Position numbers and translations under genes: made by a program. Below are positions 1 through 7,589 of a stretch of DNA of 64,000 nt, one piece after another. Source of the stretch: Glycomyces terrestris (GTDB lineage: Bacteria; Actinomycetota; Actinomycetes; Mycobacteriales; Micromonosporaceae); assembly GCF_003933745.1 (NCBI RefSeq), contig NZ_RSEB01000006.1:1-64000 (forward strand), in the 5' to 3' direction. The stretch's first letter is position 1; every line of letters begins with the position of its first letter. The notes beneath the pieces were generated by a model. It did not search any database. It saw only the letters and a program-made list of their open reading frames with translations, and was not told where the DNA came from.

Positions 1-339
1 GACCGACAGCGGGAACATGCACAGCAGGTTGAGCGCGGCGAACTTGAGCGTGTTCACCAGCGCCGGGGCGAAGTACGGATCGTTGAACAGCCGCTCGAAC
101 CACGCGAAGCCCACGAACGGGTTCTCCCAGAACGGCCGGTAGGGGCTGTAGTCCATGAACGCGATGATGTTCCAGGCCGAAGGCCAGTAATGGAACACCA
201 TCAGGTGGGCGACCACCGGAAAGGCCAGCAGCAGCAGCGGCCAGTCATGGCGCAGCCGCTGCAAGATCGTTCTCTTGCGGCGCACGACCAGCCGGACGGT
301 CTCAAGGTCCGTCTCGGGTGGGGCTTGCAGTGCAGTCAT
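1..339 (-). CDS. Sugar ABC transporter permease, N-terminal part
   Basis: This is the first 113 codons of a membrane permease that continues beyond the window. The ATG is at 339. After a basic cytoplasmic start (residues 20-30) there is a hydrophobic segment at about 33-50 and a second one beginning near 95. The stretch between, with FMDYSP and FVGFAWFERLFND, is the pattern of LplB/UgpA-type carbohydrate ABC permeases, where the first loop precedes the 'phi-F-DPYF-N-TL' region. It lies directly downstream of the binding-protein gene on the same strand, so the two should form one importer in the cytoplasmic membrane. Substrate unknown; the family imports oligosaccharides. Confidence 0.85.
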   Translation of the reverse strand, partial: MTALQAPPETDLETVRLVVRRKRTILQRLRHDWPLLLLAFPVVAHLMVFHYWPSAWNIIAFMDYSPYRPFWENPFVGFAWFERLFNDPYFAPALVNTLKFAALNLLCMFPLSV

Positions 340-377
340 CGGTATCGGGTCCAGTCGTCGTTCCTATATGGCGGGGT

Positions 378-416
378 GGGCCGGGCGGCGTGGGGAGGTG
401 GTGTCCCGCCCGGCCC
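378..416. promoter_or_regulatory. Hairpin between binding-protein and permease genes
   Basis: An 11-bp perfect inverted repeat (GGGCCGGGCGG at 378-388 and its complement at 406-416) with a 17-base loop fills the gap between the binding-protein stop codon (422) and the permease start (339). Such intercistronic hairpins commonly stabilise or partly terminate mRNA so that the binding protein is made in excess over the permeases. The role here is inferred from position only. Confidence 0.5.
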
Positions 417-421
417 GGTCT

Positions 422-2116
422 TCACTCGCCGTGGATGGCCTTGTACGCGTCGGTGTAGTACTGGCGGGCGGCCTCGCCGCCGTTCGCGAGGAACGTCTCG
501 ACCATGTCGGGGATGGAGGAGAGCTCGGAGCGCCCGAAGGCGATGTCCTGCTGCTGGTCCCACAGGGTCTGCGCGGCCGCTTTGAAGTCGGCTGGGCCTT
601 CGATTCGGATGCCCTCGAACGCGTTCGGCGCCGCGTACTGCTGGATGGAGGCGTTGTACTCGAACCGCTTGGCGACCATGTCGGGGTCCCCGGTGATGAA
701 GGTCTGCACCTGCCCGCACATCTGCTTGTAGTTGATCGGCGTCTGAATGAGTTTGGAGCCCAGCTCGGTGTAGACGGGATTGCCCTCGTCGTCCAGAGTG
801 AAGTGCTCGCCTTCGACGCCGTACTGGAGCAGCTCGTACTCCTTGGTGCCGTACGGTGCGGCGCACCAGTTGGCGACGTCGAGGATCTCCTCCACCTGCT
901 CGCGGCTGAGGTCCTTGTTGAGGAACGTCCAGCCGTCCACGCCGCTGGCCATGTACACCATCGGCTCGCGTCCGTTGGCGGCCAGGGCGGGCAGCGGGTT
1001 GATCTCGCCCTCGGCTTCGCCCTTCTTGACCTTGAGCACGTACTCGTTCCACCGGCCGATGTTGTCCTGGGTGAACAGGATCTGCCCGGCTTGCTGCATG
1101 GCGCCTGCGTCGAGCGTGCCGGTCGGGGCGTCGGGGTGGATGAGCTTCTCGTCCCACAGGGTACGGCGGAAGGCCATCATCTCGGTGAACTCGGGCCGCT
1201 CGGCATTGTGGATCATCTTCTCCTGGTCGGGGTCCCAGTTCCAGCCGTCAGTGCCCCCGAGGCCGAACCACTGGGGGACGAACCAGTCGAGACCGGCGAA
1301 GGCCCACCTGCCGGCGGCGTCGTCTGACCAGGCGCGGCACACGTCCAGCAGTTCCTCGACCGTGGTCGGCATCGCCAACCCTTCGGCCTCGAGCAGGTCG
1401 ATCCGCACCATCACGGCGTTGCCCTGGCCTCCTGTGAAGTTCATCGGGATGCCGTAGATCGCGGCGGTCGATTCGTCTGCGGGGTCTGTGGACCATACCG
1501 ACTGCCCCCAAGACGAGGAGGGAAGCCCGGCCAGCAGCGGCCAGCGCTCGGAGATGTCGCCTTGGAGGATCTCGGTGAGGTCGTAGAAGTTGTTGACCAC
1601 CGTCTCGGTGAAGTTGCTGTGGGAGCCGAGCATCCAGCCGAACAGTTGGATCCCGTCGCCGTACTCGTTCGCCTTGAGCCATTGGATCGAGGTGTCGGCG
1701 TAGGTGACGCCGTCGGCGTGGCGCAGGTTGATGACGGTGCCGCCCCAGGCTTCGGCGACCTTCGTGTAATAGGGGTCGCCGCCGGACGGAGTCTCGCCCC
1801 AGACGGGCACGGTCAGCTCGTAGGTGCCCGTGCCGGAGGGCAGGTCGGTGATGGCCTGGACCGGCTCGGGGTAGGACGTGAACGCGGAGGGGTGGTTCGG
1901 CGGCTCGCCGACCAGGTCGGGCTCGACCGGCAGCGGCCACTCCTTGTACGTGGGTAGGAAATCGAAGCCTTCGGTGACTTGGGTGGACCCGTTGCCGGAC
2001 TCGATGTCGCTGCACGAGGCGATGAGGGGGAGTCCCGCAGCGCCGACTGCGCCGATGCCGGCGGCCTTGAACAGAGACCGTCGTTGCAGAGACGACGGTC
2101 GAGGGGAAGAAGCCAC
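422..2116 (-). CDS. ABC transporter substrate-binding lipoprotein (sugar type)
   Basis: A 564-residue extracellular solute-binding protein. The N-terminus has a twin-arginine motif (RRSLFK, residues 12-17), a hydrophobic stretch and a lipobox ending in Cys35 (LIASC), so it is probably exported by Tat and lipidated. The body has the layout of the large LipO/family-1 sugar-binding proteins that partner LplB-type permeases, and it is somewhat longer than the usual 420-550 residues. It lies upstream of the partial permease gene (gap about 80 bases with a hairpin) and is transcribed away from a FadR-type regulator gene. The 22-base palindrome about 55 bases upstream of the start is the likely operator. 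Confidence 0.88.
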   Translation of the reverse strand: MASSPRPSSLQRRSLFKAAGIGAVGAAGLPLIASCSDIESGNGSTQVTEGFDFLPTYKEWPLPVEPDLVGEPPNHPSAFTSYPEPVQAITDLPSGTGTYELTVPVWGETPSGGDPYYTKVAEAWGGTVINLRHADGVTYADTSIQWLKANEYGDGIQLFGWMLGSHSNFTETVVNNFYDLTEILQGDISERWPLLAGLPSSSWGQSVWSTDPADESTAAIYGIPMNFTGGQGNAVMVRIDLLEAEGLAMPTTVEELLDVCRAWSDDAAGRWAFAGLDWFVPQWFGLGGTDGWNWDPDQEKMIHNAERPEFTEMMAFRRTLWDEKLIHPDAPTGTLDAGAMQQAGQILFTQDNIGRWNEYVLKVKKGEAEGEINPLPALAANGREPMVYMASGVDGWTFLNKDLSREQVEEILDVANWCAAPYGTKEYELLQYGVEGEHFTLDDEGNPVYTELGSKLIQTPINYKQMCGQVQTFITGDPDMVAKRFEYNASIQQYAAPNAFEGIRIEGPADFKAAAQTLWDQQQDIAFGRSELSSIPDMVETFLANGGEAARQYYTDAYKAIHGE

Positions 2117-2422
2117 GATGCTCCTTTCAATCAGGTCGCGGCGCGCCGAGACCGCGGCACCGCAACAATAAATTTGTATATATATACAAATTAACGCGGG
2201 AAGGGTGCCCGCCGCAAGAGAAACGGCCTCACATGTTTGATGATTTCACATGTCAGAGTGACGGCCAAGTGGCCATCGTGAGGAGTTATATGGTGAAAAA
2301 TCCGGTTTGATCGATTCAGGAAGACGGTTCACCCAGGTTGCCGAGCTAAATAGATCAGTCATTTGCGGGGGAGGGTCTGCCCGATCTTGCAGCCGAAACA
2401 CGGCCACGGGCATACTTGCTGC
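2117..2422. other. Divergent AT-rich promoter region
   Basis: 306 bases between the divergent binding-protein and GntR-regulator genes, clearly richer in A+T than the flanks. Besides the long palindrome at 2171-2192 it holds two copies of CACATGT about 16 bases apart (around 2230 and 2247). No open reading frame here is convincing. It should contain both divergent promoters. Confidence 0.6.
2171..2192. promoter_or_regulatory. 22-base perfect palindrome, candidate GntR operator
   Basis: A perfect 22-base dyad with half-site AATTTGTATAT. Its core TTGTATATATACAA contains the TTGT...ACAA arms known from operators of FadR-subfamily GntR regulators. It sits 55 bases upstream of the binding-protein start and about 230 bases upstream of the GntR gene. 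I infer that the adjacent GntR protein binds here to control the sugar importer. Chance occurrence of such an AT palindrome in DNA of this GC content is very low. Confidence 0.7.
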
Positions 2423-3127
2423 ATGTCCCGCTCCGACGGTGTCGTCAACGGCATCAAACGCATGATCATCGAAGGCGAACTCCGGTCGGGTGAACGGCTC
2501 CCGCCGGAGAAGCGGATGTGCGAGCTGCTCGATGTTTCGCGGAGCACGCTCCGGGAAGGGCTCCGGGCGCTGTCCTCGATGGGGATCCTGCATACCCGGC
2601 AGGGCGACGGCACCTACGTCACCGCTTTGGACGTCACTGATCTTCTGACACCGCTCGGCTTCGTCGTCGATCTTCATCGTGAGGGGCGGGCGCACGATGT
2701 CCAGATCGTCAGACGGCTGCTCGAGAGCGAGGCGGCGCGGCTTGCGGCATCGTGTATCACCGCCGAATCGCTCGTTGAGATGAAGGACCTGCTCAACGAG
2801 ACCGAGCAGGTCCTGGAGACCGAGCCGGTGTCGCTCGACCGGCTGGTCGAGCTCGACATCGCCTTCCATCGAATTGTCGCCGTCGGCTCGGGCAACCAGG
2901 TGCTCGCCGGCATAGCCGAGGCGCTCGTCAGCCGAAGTGTGCGAGACCAGATCTGGCACGGCCTCCGCGAAGCGGGCGTCGTCCAGCGGACCCATCAGGA
3001 GCACAAGGCGATCTGGCTTGCGTTGGAGGCCCGAGACACCGAGATCGCTCGCGTTCGGATGGCCAACCACTTGGCAGGGGAGGAAGAAGCGTTGCGGAGG
3101 CTGCGCTCCGCTCCTGGCGCTACGTGA
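2423..3127 (+). CDS. FadR-type GntR transcriptional regulator (FCD domain)
   Basis: 234 residues from the ATG at 2423. The N-terminal 65 or so residues form a GntR winged helix (LPPEKRMCELLDVSRSTLREGLR, then a wing with QGDGTYV). The rest is an all-helical FCD effector domain, with metal-ligand positions suggested by D-x3-H in the LDIAFH stretch and a later His in HQEHKA. There is no Shine-Dalgarno sequence; CATACT lies 6 bases before the ATG, so the mRNA may be leaderless. It is divergent from the sugar ABC genes and probably responds to the sugar or a metabolite. The 3' end abuts a truncated gene on the other strand, so the last residues may be affected by the same rearrangement. Confidence 0.85.
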   Translation: MSRSDGVVNGIKRMIIEGELRSGERLPPEKRMCELLDVSRSTLREGLRALSSMGILHTRQGDGTYVTALDVTDLLTPLGFVVDLHREGRAHDVQIVRRLLESEAARLAASCITAESLVEMKDLLNETEQVLETEPVSLDRLVELDIAFHRIVAVGSGNQVLAGIAEALVSRSVRDQIWHGLREAGVVQRTHQEHKAIWLALEARDTEIARVRMANHLAGEEEALRRLRSAPGAT

Positions 3128-3272
3128 CGCCCCTTGGCCGGATTCGCCTGCCGGGCACGCCTTCCCGGTGCCAGGACGGCGATGCGGCATGGACGCCCGC
3201 CGACGCTTCGGTGTCGGGGCGGTCGGGAGCCATGGAGACGATCGTCGCGCCGTGAAGCAGTGTGCGGTTCAT
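3120..3272 (-). pseudogene. Amidohydrolase 5' remnant
   Basis: The ATG at 3272 overlaps the stop codon of the monooxygenase gene by ATGA, the usual sign of translational coupling. The first 25 or so residues (MNRTLLHGATIVSMAPDRPD) match the start of the intact amidohydrolase at 16576-17904 (TSADRTLLRGGIVLSMDPD) and of the cytosine-deaminase/AtzA-like family. After that the homology stops and the frame ends at codon 51, where a roughly 440-codon enzyme would be expected. The rest of the gene is missing, and the end of the FadR gene lies there instead. I read this as a truncated last gene of the hydrolase-monooxygenase operon. Confidence 0.65.
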
Positions 3273-4828
3273 TCGTCGACTCCCGGGTGGGTTGCGGGCA
3301 TGGTGTGGCTCCCTGGGGTCGGCGTCATCGGCTGGATGGCGGTGTGGATGCGGGCGAGATGCTCGTCGTTCGCGATGTGGCCTATGTAGCCGTCCGGGCG
3401 GACGAGCACGAGCGCGTCCTCGCCCAGGCCGTGGACGCGGCTGAGCGACCTGGCCGGGTCGGCGAGCTCTCCGGCGCCGATGATGAGGCGCCGCAGGGGA
3501 GCGCCGGCATCGGGCCATGCGAGTCGTTCGAGGGCGCGGGCCGAATCGCGGCCGTTCGCGATGGCGGTGAAGTGGGGGCCCCGCATGAGGTCGAACATTC
3601 GGACGCGCTCGCCGCTCGGATGGCGCAGTTCGGCGTCGGGCATCCGGTCGCCCGCTCGGAGGTTCGCGGTTCGGTCGCCGTCGGCGGGGGCGAGGGGCCC
3701 GCCGAAGTAGGTGAGGGCGAGCTGCTGCTCGTCCTTGCCGCGCCGGATGCTCGACGGGTCGAGTCGGGCGATGCCTTCGTACTTCGACATGGACAGTCCG
3801 AGGACTCCGGCCGCGATCGGCATTCGCTCGGCTTCGTAGGTGTCGAGTAGCGCCGGATCGGCGCCAGAGAGCACCTGGGCGAGCTTCCATCCGAGGTTGT
3901 AGGCGTCTTGAACGCCGGTGTTCAGGCCCTGTGCGCCCGCTGGCGGGTGCACGTGTGCGGCGTCGCCGGCGATGAAGACCCGGCCGGTGCCGTAGCTTTC
4001 GGCGAGGCGGATGTTCGGCCTGAACACCGATGTCCACCGGATGTCGGTCAGTGTGATGTGGCGGTTGCCCGTGGCGGAGCGGATCCGCTGGTTGAGCCGC
4101 GCTTCGTCGAGCATGGGCTCCTCGCCGGGCGCGAGCCGCACCATCCACTGGAACAGGTCGCTGTGCGGCAAGGGGCAGGCCCCGGTGAACTGTCCGCCTC
4201 GCCTCGGCCACAGGTGCCATCGGTTCCGCGGCAACCCCGTGGTGACGGCGTCGACGATGACGATCCGGTCCTCTTCGCGGGTGGATCCGGTGAAGTCGAT
4301 GCCCAGTTGCTTGCGGACCAGGCTTGATCCGCCGTCGGCGCCGACCAGGTAACGCGCGGTGACGGATTCGACCCCGGCCGGACCGGCGACGTTGGCGACG
4401 ACGTGCTCGGAGTCCTGGGTGAAATCGATGAGCGCCGTTGCGAACTCGATGCGGCCGCCGAGCTTCTCGAAGCAGCCGTGCAGAGCGCGGTCGGTCCGCG
4501 ATTGCGGTATCAGCCAAGTGTTCGGATACGGGACCTCCGGAGTCGGCCTGCTGCGCCTCATCATTCGCCATGGGACGCTCAGAGGACCGAGGTGGATGCC
4601 GGCCAACGGATAGGTGCTGCCGCCGTCGAGGACGGCCTCAAGCGCTCCCAGGTCTTCGAGCACTTCCAAGGTGCGCGGTTGCAGGCCCTTGGCCCGTGAG
4701 CCGTCGAAGGCGTGGTCGCCCTTGTCGATGACGCGGACGGAGTGACCGCGCCGCGTCAAGTCGATGGCGAGCGCGGTGCCGACGGGACCTGCGCCGACGA
4801 TCAGGGCGTCGAGGATCGGTGGGTTCAT
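3269..4828 (-). CDS. FAD-dependent aromatic-type monooxygenase
   Basis: 519 residues from the ATG at 4828, which overlaps the upstream hydrolase stop (ATGA). It shows the class A flavoprotein hydroxylase fingerprints: GAGPVG dinucleotide motif at residues 12-17, the DG motif in VGADGGSS near 160, and the GD motif RVFIAGDAAHVHPP near 281. The last 140 or so residues fit the thioredoxin-like C-terminal domain of the PheA/TfdB/MhpA branch. Expected reaction: NAD(P)H- and O2-dependent hydroxylation of an aromatic or polycyclic substrate in the cytoplasm. It sits in an operon with two alpha/beta hydrolases, a common arrangement in ring-degradation pathways. The substrate cannot be told from sequence. 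Confidence 0.85.
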   Translation of the reverse strand: MNPPILDALIVGAGPVGTALAIDLTRRGHSVRVIDKGDHAFDGSRAKGLQPRTLEVLEDLGALEAVLDGGSTYPLAGIHLGPLSVPWRMMRRSRPTPEVPYPNTWLIPQSRTDRALHGCFEKLGGRIEFATALIDFTQDSEHVVANVAGPAGVESVTARYLVGADGGSSLVRKQLGIDFTGSTREEDRIVIVDAVTTGLPRNRWHLWPRRGGQFTGACPLPHSDLFQWMVRLAPGEEPMLDEARLNQRIRSATGNRHITLTDIRWTSVFRPNIRLAESYGTGRVFIAGDAAHVHPPAGAQGLNTGVQDAYNLGWKLAQVLSGADPALLDTYEAERMPIAAGVLGLSMSKYEGIARLDPSSIRRGKDEQQLALTYFGGPLAPADGDRTANLRAGDRMPDAELRHPSGERVRMFDLMRGPHFTAIANGRDSARALERLAWPDAGAPLRRLIIGAGELADPARSLSRVHGLGEDALVLVRPDGYIGHIANDEHLARIHTAIQPMTPTPGSHTMPATHPGVDE

Positions 4829-5724
4829 GATGCCCGCCTTTGCGTGTGGTCGGTGATGAATGCGGTGATGTGTTCGGCCACCTCGCCGGGGCGTTCCAGC
4901 GGCGCCATGTGGCCGCAGTCTGGTATCACGTGACACTGCTCGGGCCGCAGCAGCAAGCGGGCTCGGTCGAGCTGGTCGATCGGCGTGACCTGGTCGTCCG
5001 CGCCCCACAGGAGGAGCGTGGGGATGCCGAGGGCTCCGGTGCGCCTGAACCGGTCGGCACGGCCGGACAGCGGGATGTGCTGGAGCGTGTCGAAGAACGC
5101 GAACAGCGAGCCCTCGTACCGGTAGGCGTCGAGCACCATCGCGGTCAATCGGGCGGCGAGCCGCGGATCGCGCACGTTGTGGCCGAGATGCGACTCCAGC
5201 AGGCGCCGACCGAACCGCCGGGCGACGAACCGGGCCACATGGTCGTTGGCGAGCAGCCGGTGCGGTGGGAGATGCTGTCGGAGAAGCCCGGCGGGACCTG
5301 CCAGTGTCAGGGTGGCGAGGGTATCGGGGTGCTCTGCTGCGTATGCCATCGCGACCAGAGCACCCATCGAGGTGCCGACGAGGTGGAGGGGCTGACCGAT
5401 TCCCAGCTCGTCCCTCAGCTCGACGAGCTGTCGGACGAAGAGCGCTTCGTCGTACCGCGCGCGGACGCGGTCGGAGTAACCGCGGCCGTAGGCACTGCAC
5501 GCCAGCGTCCGGACGCCTCGGGCATGGAGCTGCTCGGCGAGACCGTCCCAGTAGGCCAGAGGGACGGTCAGGCCGCCCGCGAGCATGGCCACCGGCCCGC
5601 CTTCAGGTCCGGCCAGTTCGTAGTGGGTGACGCCGTCCGAGAGCCGGACGAAGTCGCCGCGCAGGTGTCGCCGCGATTCCGGGTCGAGTCGCCGGTCTTC
5701 TTCTGCGGTCGCGAAGTACTTCAC
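4825..5724 (-). CDS. Alpha/beta hydrolase
   Basis: 299 residues using the GTG at 5724 (start VKYFATAEED). I prefer this start because it overlaps the stop of the upstream gene as GTGA; the reading frame itself stays open to 5799. The nucleophile elbow is GTSMGA. The acid is likely in LLWGADDQVTP, and the histidine is in PDCGHMAPLE. This is the MhpC/epoxide-hydrolase-like group that cleaves C-C or ester bonds in aromatic catabolism. It is the second gene of the operon that starts at the operator at 6576-6590, and is translationally coupled on both sides. Confidence 0.82.
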   Translation of the reverse strand: MKYFATAEEDRRLDPESRRHLRGDFVRLSDGVTHYELAGPEGGPVAMLAGGLTVPLAYWDGLAEQLHARGVRTLACSAYGRGYSDRVRARYDEALFVRQLVELRDELGIGQPLHLVGTSMGALVAMAYAAEHPDTLATLTLAGPAGLLRQHLPPHRLLANDHVARFVARRFGRRLLESHLGHNVRDPRLAARLTAMVLDAYRYEGSLFAFFDTLQHIPLSGRADRFRRTGALGIPTLLLWGADDQVTPIDQLDRARLLLRPEQCHVIPDCGHMAPLERPGEVAEHITAFITDHTQRRAS

Positions 5725-6572
5725 GCTTTGCCCCCTCGGTTCGGACCGTCGTGCTCGGCCAGCGGCCGTACGAATGCCGCTATGGCCTCGGCGACCCACT
5801 CCGGGTCTTCCTCGGGGAGCAGATGGCCGCCGTCGGGGTGGATCGATTCGATCGCGCCGGGGATGTCTCTGGCGAAGTGCTGGCCGTCGATCCCCGCGCT
5901 GCGCAGTACCAGGGTCGGCACCGATACCCGGGGGAGGTCGCCGCTGCGGTCGGGCTGGTCGGTGTTGACGAAGTCAACGAATGCCGAGCGGTTTCCCGCG
6001 CGGTTCATGAGCTGGTACGACCGTTCCACCATGGCCGCGTCGACGATGTGGGAATGCGGACCCGTGGCGGAGCGAAGATTGCGTTCGATCGCGCGACGCG
6101 GCATCACGCGGCGGAGGATCGGGCGCAGCAGCGGGTTCCGGGCGAGTCGCAACGCGGGAGGAATGGACTTCTCCGGATAGCCGGTGGCGTTCACGAGCAC
6201 GAGGCCGGCGACGCGTTCGGGGTAGTCCAGTGCCAGGTTCCAGGCGATGTTGCCGCCCAGCGAGTTCCCCGCGACGAAGCAGCGGCTCACGCCCACCGCG
6301 TCCAGAAAACGGGCGACCGTGGCCGCATAGGTCGGAACCCTGTAGTCGCGGTCGGCGCGCGCACCGGTAAGCCCCCAACCGGGAAGATCGGGTCGAATGA
6401 CATCAAAGTCACCCGAGAGCAAGGACGCGGCCTGCTCGAAGTGATGCAGCGACGAAGCACTGCCGTGCAGCAGCAAGACGGCGGGACCGTCACCTGCCCG
6501 CTTGTAGTGGAGGCGCAGACCGTCGAAGGTTGCGAACAGTGAATCGGCTTGCGGTTCAGACCATGCGATCAT
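5721..6572 (-). CDS. Alpha/beta hydrolase, first gene of catabolic operon
   Basis: 283 residues. The catalytic elements of the alpha/beta hydrolase fold are visible: oxyanion region LLLHGSAS, nucleophile elbow GNSLGG, and C-terminal His in PDGGHLLPEEDP; the acid is likely the Asp in RSAGIDG. It is most like the HOPDA/2-hydroxymuconic semialdehyde hydrolase group. The operator dyad 6576-6590 ends only 4 bases before the ATG, leaving no room for a ribosome binding site. Either the mRNA is essentially leaderless, with the -10 (TACACT on the minus strand) inside the operator, or translation starts at a later codon. Confidence 0.82.
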   Translation of the reverse strand: MIAWSEPQADSLFATFDGLRLHYKRAGDGPAVLLLHGSASSLHHFEQAASLLSGDFDVIRPDLPGWGLTGARADRDYRVPTYAATVARFLDAVGVSRCFVAGNSLGGNIAWNLALDYPERVAGLVLVNATGYPEKSIPPALRLARNPLLRPILRRVMPRRAIERNLRSATGPHSHIVDAAMVERSYQLMNRAGNRSAFVDFVNTDQPDRSGDLPRVSVPTLVLRSAGIDGQHFARDIPGAIESIHPDGGHLLPEEDPEWVAEAIAAFVRPLAEHDGPNRGGKA

Positions 6573-6575
6573 AAT

Positions 6576-6590
6576 GGCTACAGTGTATCC
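6576..6590. promoter_or_regulatory. Shared TetR-type operator, copy 1
   Basis: GGCTACAGTGTATCC, an imperfect 15-base dyad GGnTAC-N3-GTAnCC, directly before the first gene of the hydrolase-monooxygenase operon. Copies 2 and 3 (17932-17946 and 20296-20310) precede the amidohydrolase and the SRPBCC-MFS-TetR operon. On the minus strand, the strand of all three operons, the consensus is TCGGRTACNSTGTA, overlapping a probable -10 box. Confidence 0.65.
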
Positions 6591-6724
6591 GATATTATGG
6601 CGTCGTCAACCGAGCCGACGGAAATCTCGGCAAGGCAGGGCGCTGACCAGGCGGTTCGTCACCCTCCGGAGGTCAGGGTCAGCGCCGGCGGGCCGATGAC
6701 GCCGTGGAGGAGATCGTGGGATCT

Positions 6725-6740
6725 TCATCAGGACTGATGA
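6725..6740. promoter_or_regulatory. Dyad before tetR, candidate autoregulatory operator
   Basis: TCATCA-GGAC-TGATGA, 6-base arms with a 4-base spacer, 13 bases upstream of the TetR start. It is nearly concentric with a wider inverted repeat (GGAGATCGT 6709-6717 and ACGATCTCC 6743-6751). Its core ATCAGnnnTGAT recurs in the dyad before doxX at 7457-7468. It is probably bound by the TetR protein of the next gene. Confidence 0.55.
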
Positions 6741-6753
6741 CTACGATCTCCCC

Positions 6754-7389
6754 ATGACCCGAACCGGCACCGCCAACCGCCTCGACCGCAGAAAAGCCCG
6801 GACGCGCGCGGCGCTCCTCTCTGCAGCGAGGACGCTCCTCACCGCCCGCGACCCGGCGGAGGTGAGCATCCAGGAGATCACCGACGCCGCCGACGTCGGA
6901 TTCGGGTCCTTCTACAACCACTTCTCGTCGAAGCAGGAGCTCTTCGAAGTCGCTGTCGAGGAGGTCATCGAGGAGCACGGGGCGATGCTCGACGAGATCA
7001 CCGCTTCAATCGCCGACCCGGCCGAAGTGTTCGCGGCCTCGATCCGGATCACGGCGAGGTTCCCCAAGACGCATCCCGAGATGGCGAAGATCATCGAGCG
7101 CGTCGGCCAGCGGTATCTCACTTCGCCGACCGGCTTGGCGCCCCGCGCGCTGCGCGACCTCGAGCGCGCCCGGGATGTCGGCCGAATCGACTTCGGTGAT
7201 CCTGAGGTGCTCATCGCTTGCGTCGGCGGTGCCCTCCTCGGCGTCATCCACTTGGCCCTGCTGCGATCCGAGCCGGCTGCCATCGATGCCGCCTCGGACG
7301 AGTTGGCCGCCAACCTGCTGCTCATGCTGGGCCTGTCCGCGGAGGAAGCGCGCGAGATCGCGCGACGGCCTCTGCCGACCGACGCCTGA
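6754..7389 (+). CDS. TetR-family regulator of the MMPL efflux locus
   Basis: 211 residues. The N-terminal helix-turn-helix (about residues 14-62: TRAALLSAARTLL, then VSIQEITDAADVGFGSFYNHFSSK) is typical TetR; the C-terminal part is a helical ligand and dimer domain. TACGAT lies 6 bases before the ATG and there is no Shine-Dalgarno sequence, so the message is probably leaderless. It is divergent from the hydrolase operon and followed in the same direction by doxX-like and MMPL genes. Dyads with a common core lie before its own start and before doxX, so it is likely an autorepressor of the efflux genes. It is less likely to own the GGnTACnnnGTAnCC sites. Confidence 0.88.
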   Translation: MTRTGTANRLDRRKARTRAALLSAARTLLTARDPAEVSIQEITDAADVGFGSFYNHFSSKQELFEVAVEEVIEEHGAMLDEITASIADPAEVFAASIRITARFPKTHPEMAKIIERVGQRYLTSPTGLAPRALRDLERARDVGRIDFGDPEVLIACVGGALLGVIHLALLRSEPAAIDAASDELAANLLLMLGLSAEEAREIARRPLPTDA

Positions 7390-7442
7390 GCGAATCCGCT
7401 TCGCGTGATGCCCGAGACAACTCCTTGACGCTTCGGCAACAA

Positions 7443-7482
7443 GAAATGATAATTCGATCAGTTATGATCATGTAATCATTTC
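7443..7482. promoter_or_regulatory. 40-base nested dyad before doxX-MMPL genes
   Basis: Two inverted repeats share one centre (7462.5): outer arms GAAATGAT (7443-7450) and ATCATTTC (7475-7482), inner arms GATCA (7456-7460) and TGATC (7465-7469). The DNA is strikingly AT-rich for this window. The inner core ATCAGTTATGAT matches the dyad before tetR (ATCAGGACTGAT). It lies between the tetR stop and the doxX start, so it is a candidate operator; a terminator-like hairpin follows at 7491-7517 (GCGGC/GCCGC arms). Confidence 0.6.
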
Positions 7483-7589
7483 GAGGGTCGGCGGCTCCCC
7501 GATGCTCGGGAGGCCGCTTTCAAGATGAGCTCGGTGGTCGCCGCACGCCGCTTCGCCATCCCCATCGAATCGATGTACCAGGAGGAACG

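Noticed and set aside
4829..5500. Upstream extension of the monooxygenase frame to 5500 (743 codons)
   Set aside because: The extension is antisense-like Arg/Pro-rich sequence inside the hydrolase gene; the ATG at 4828 overlaps the hydrolase stop and begins the FAD-binding fold.
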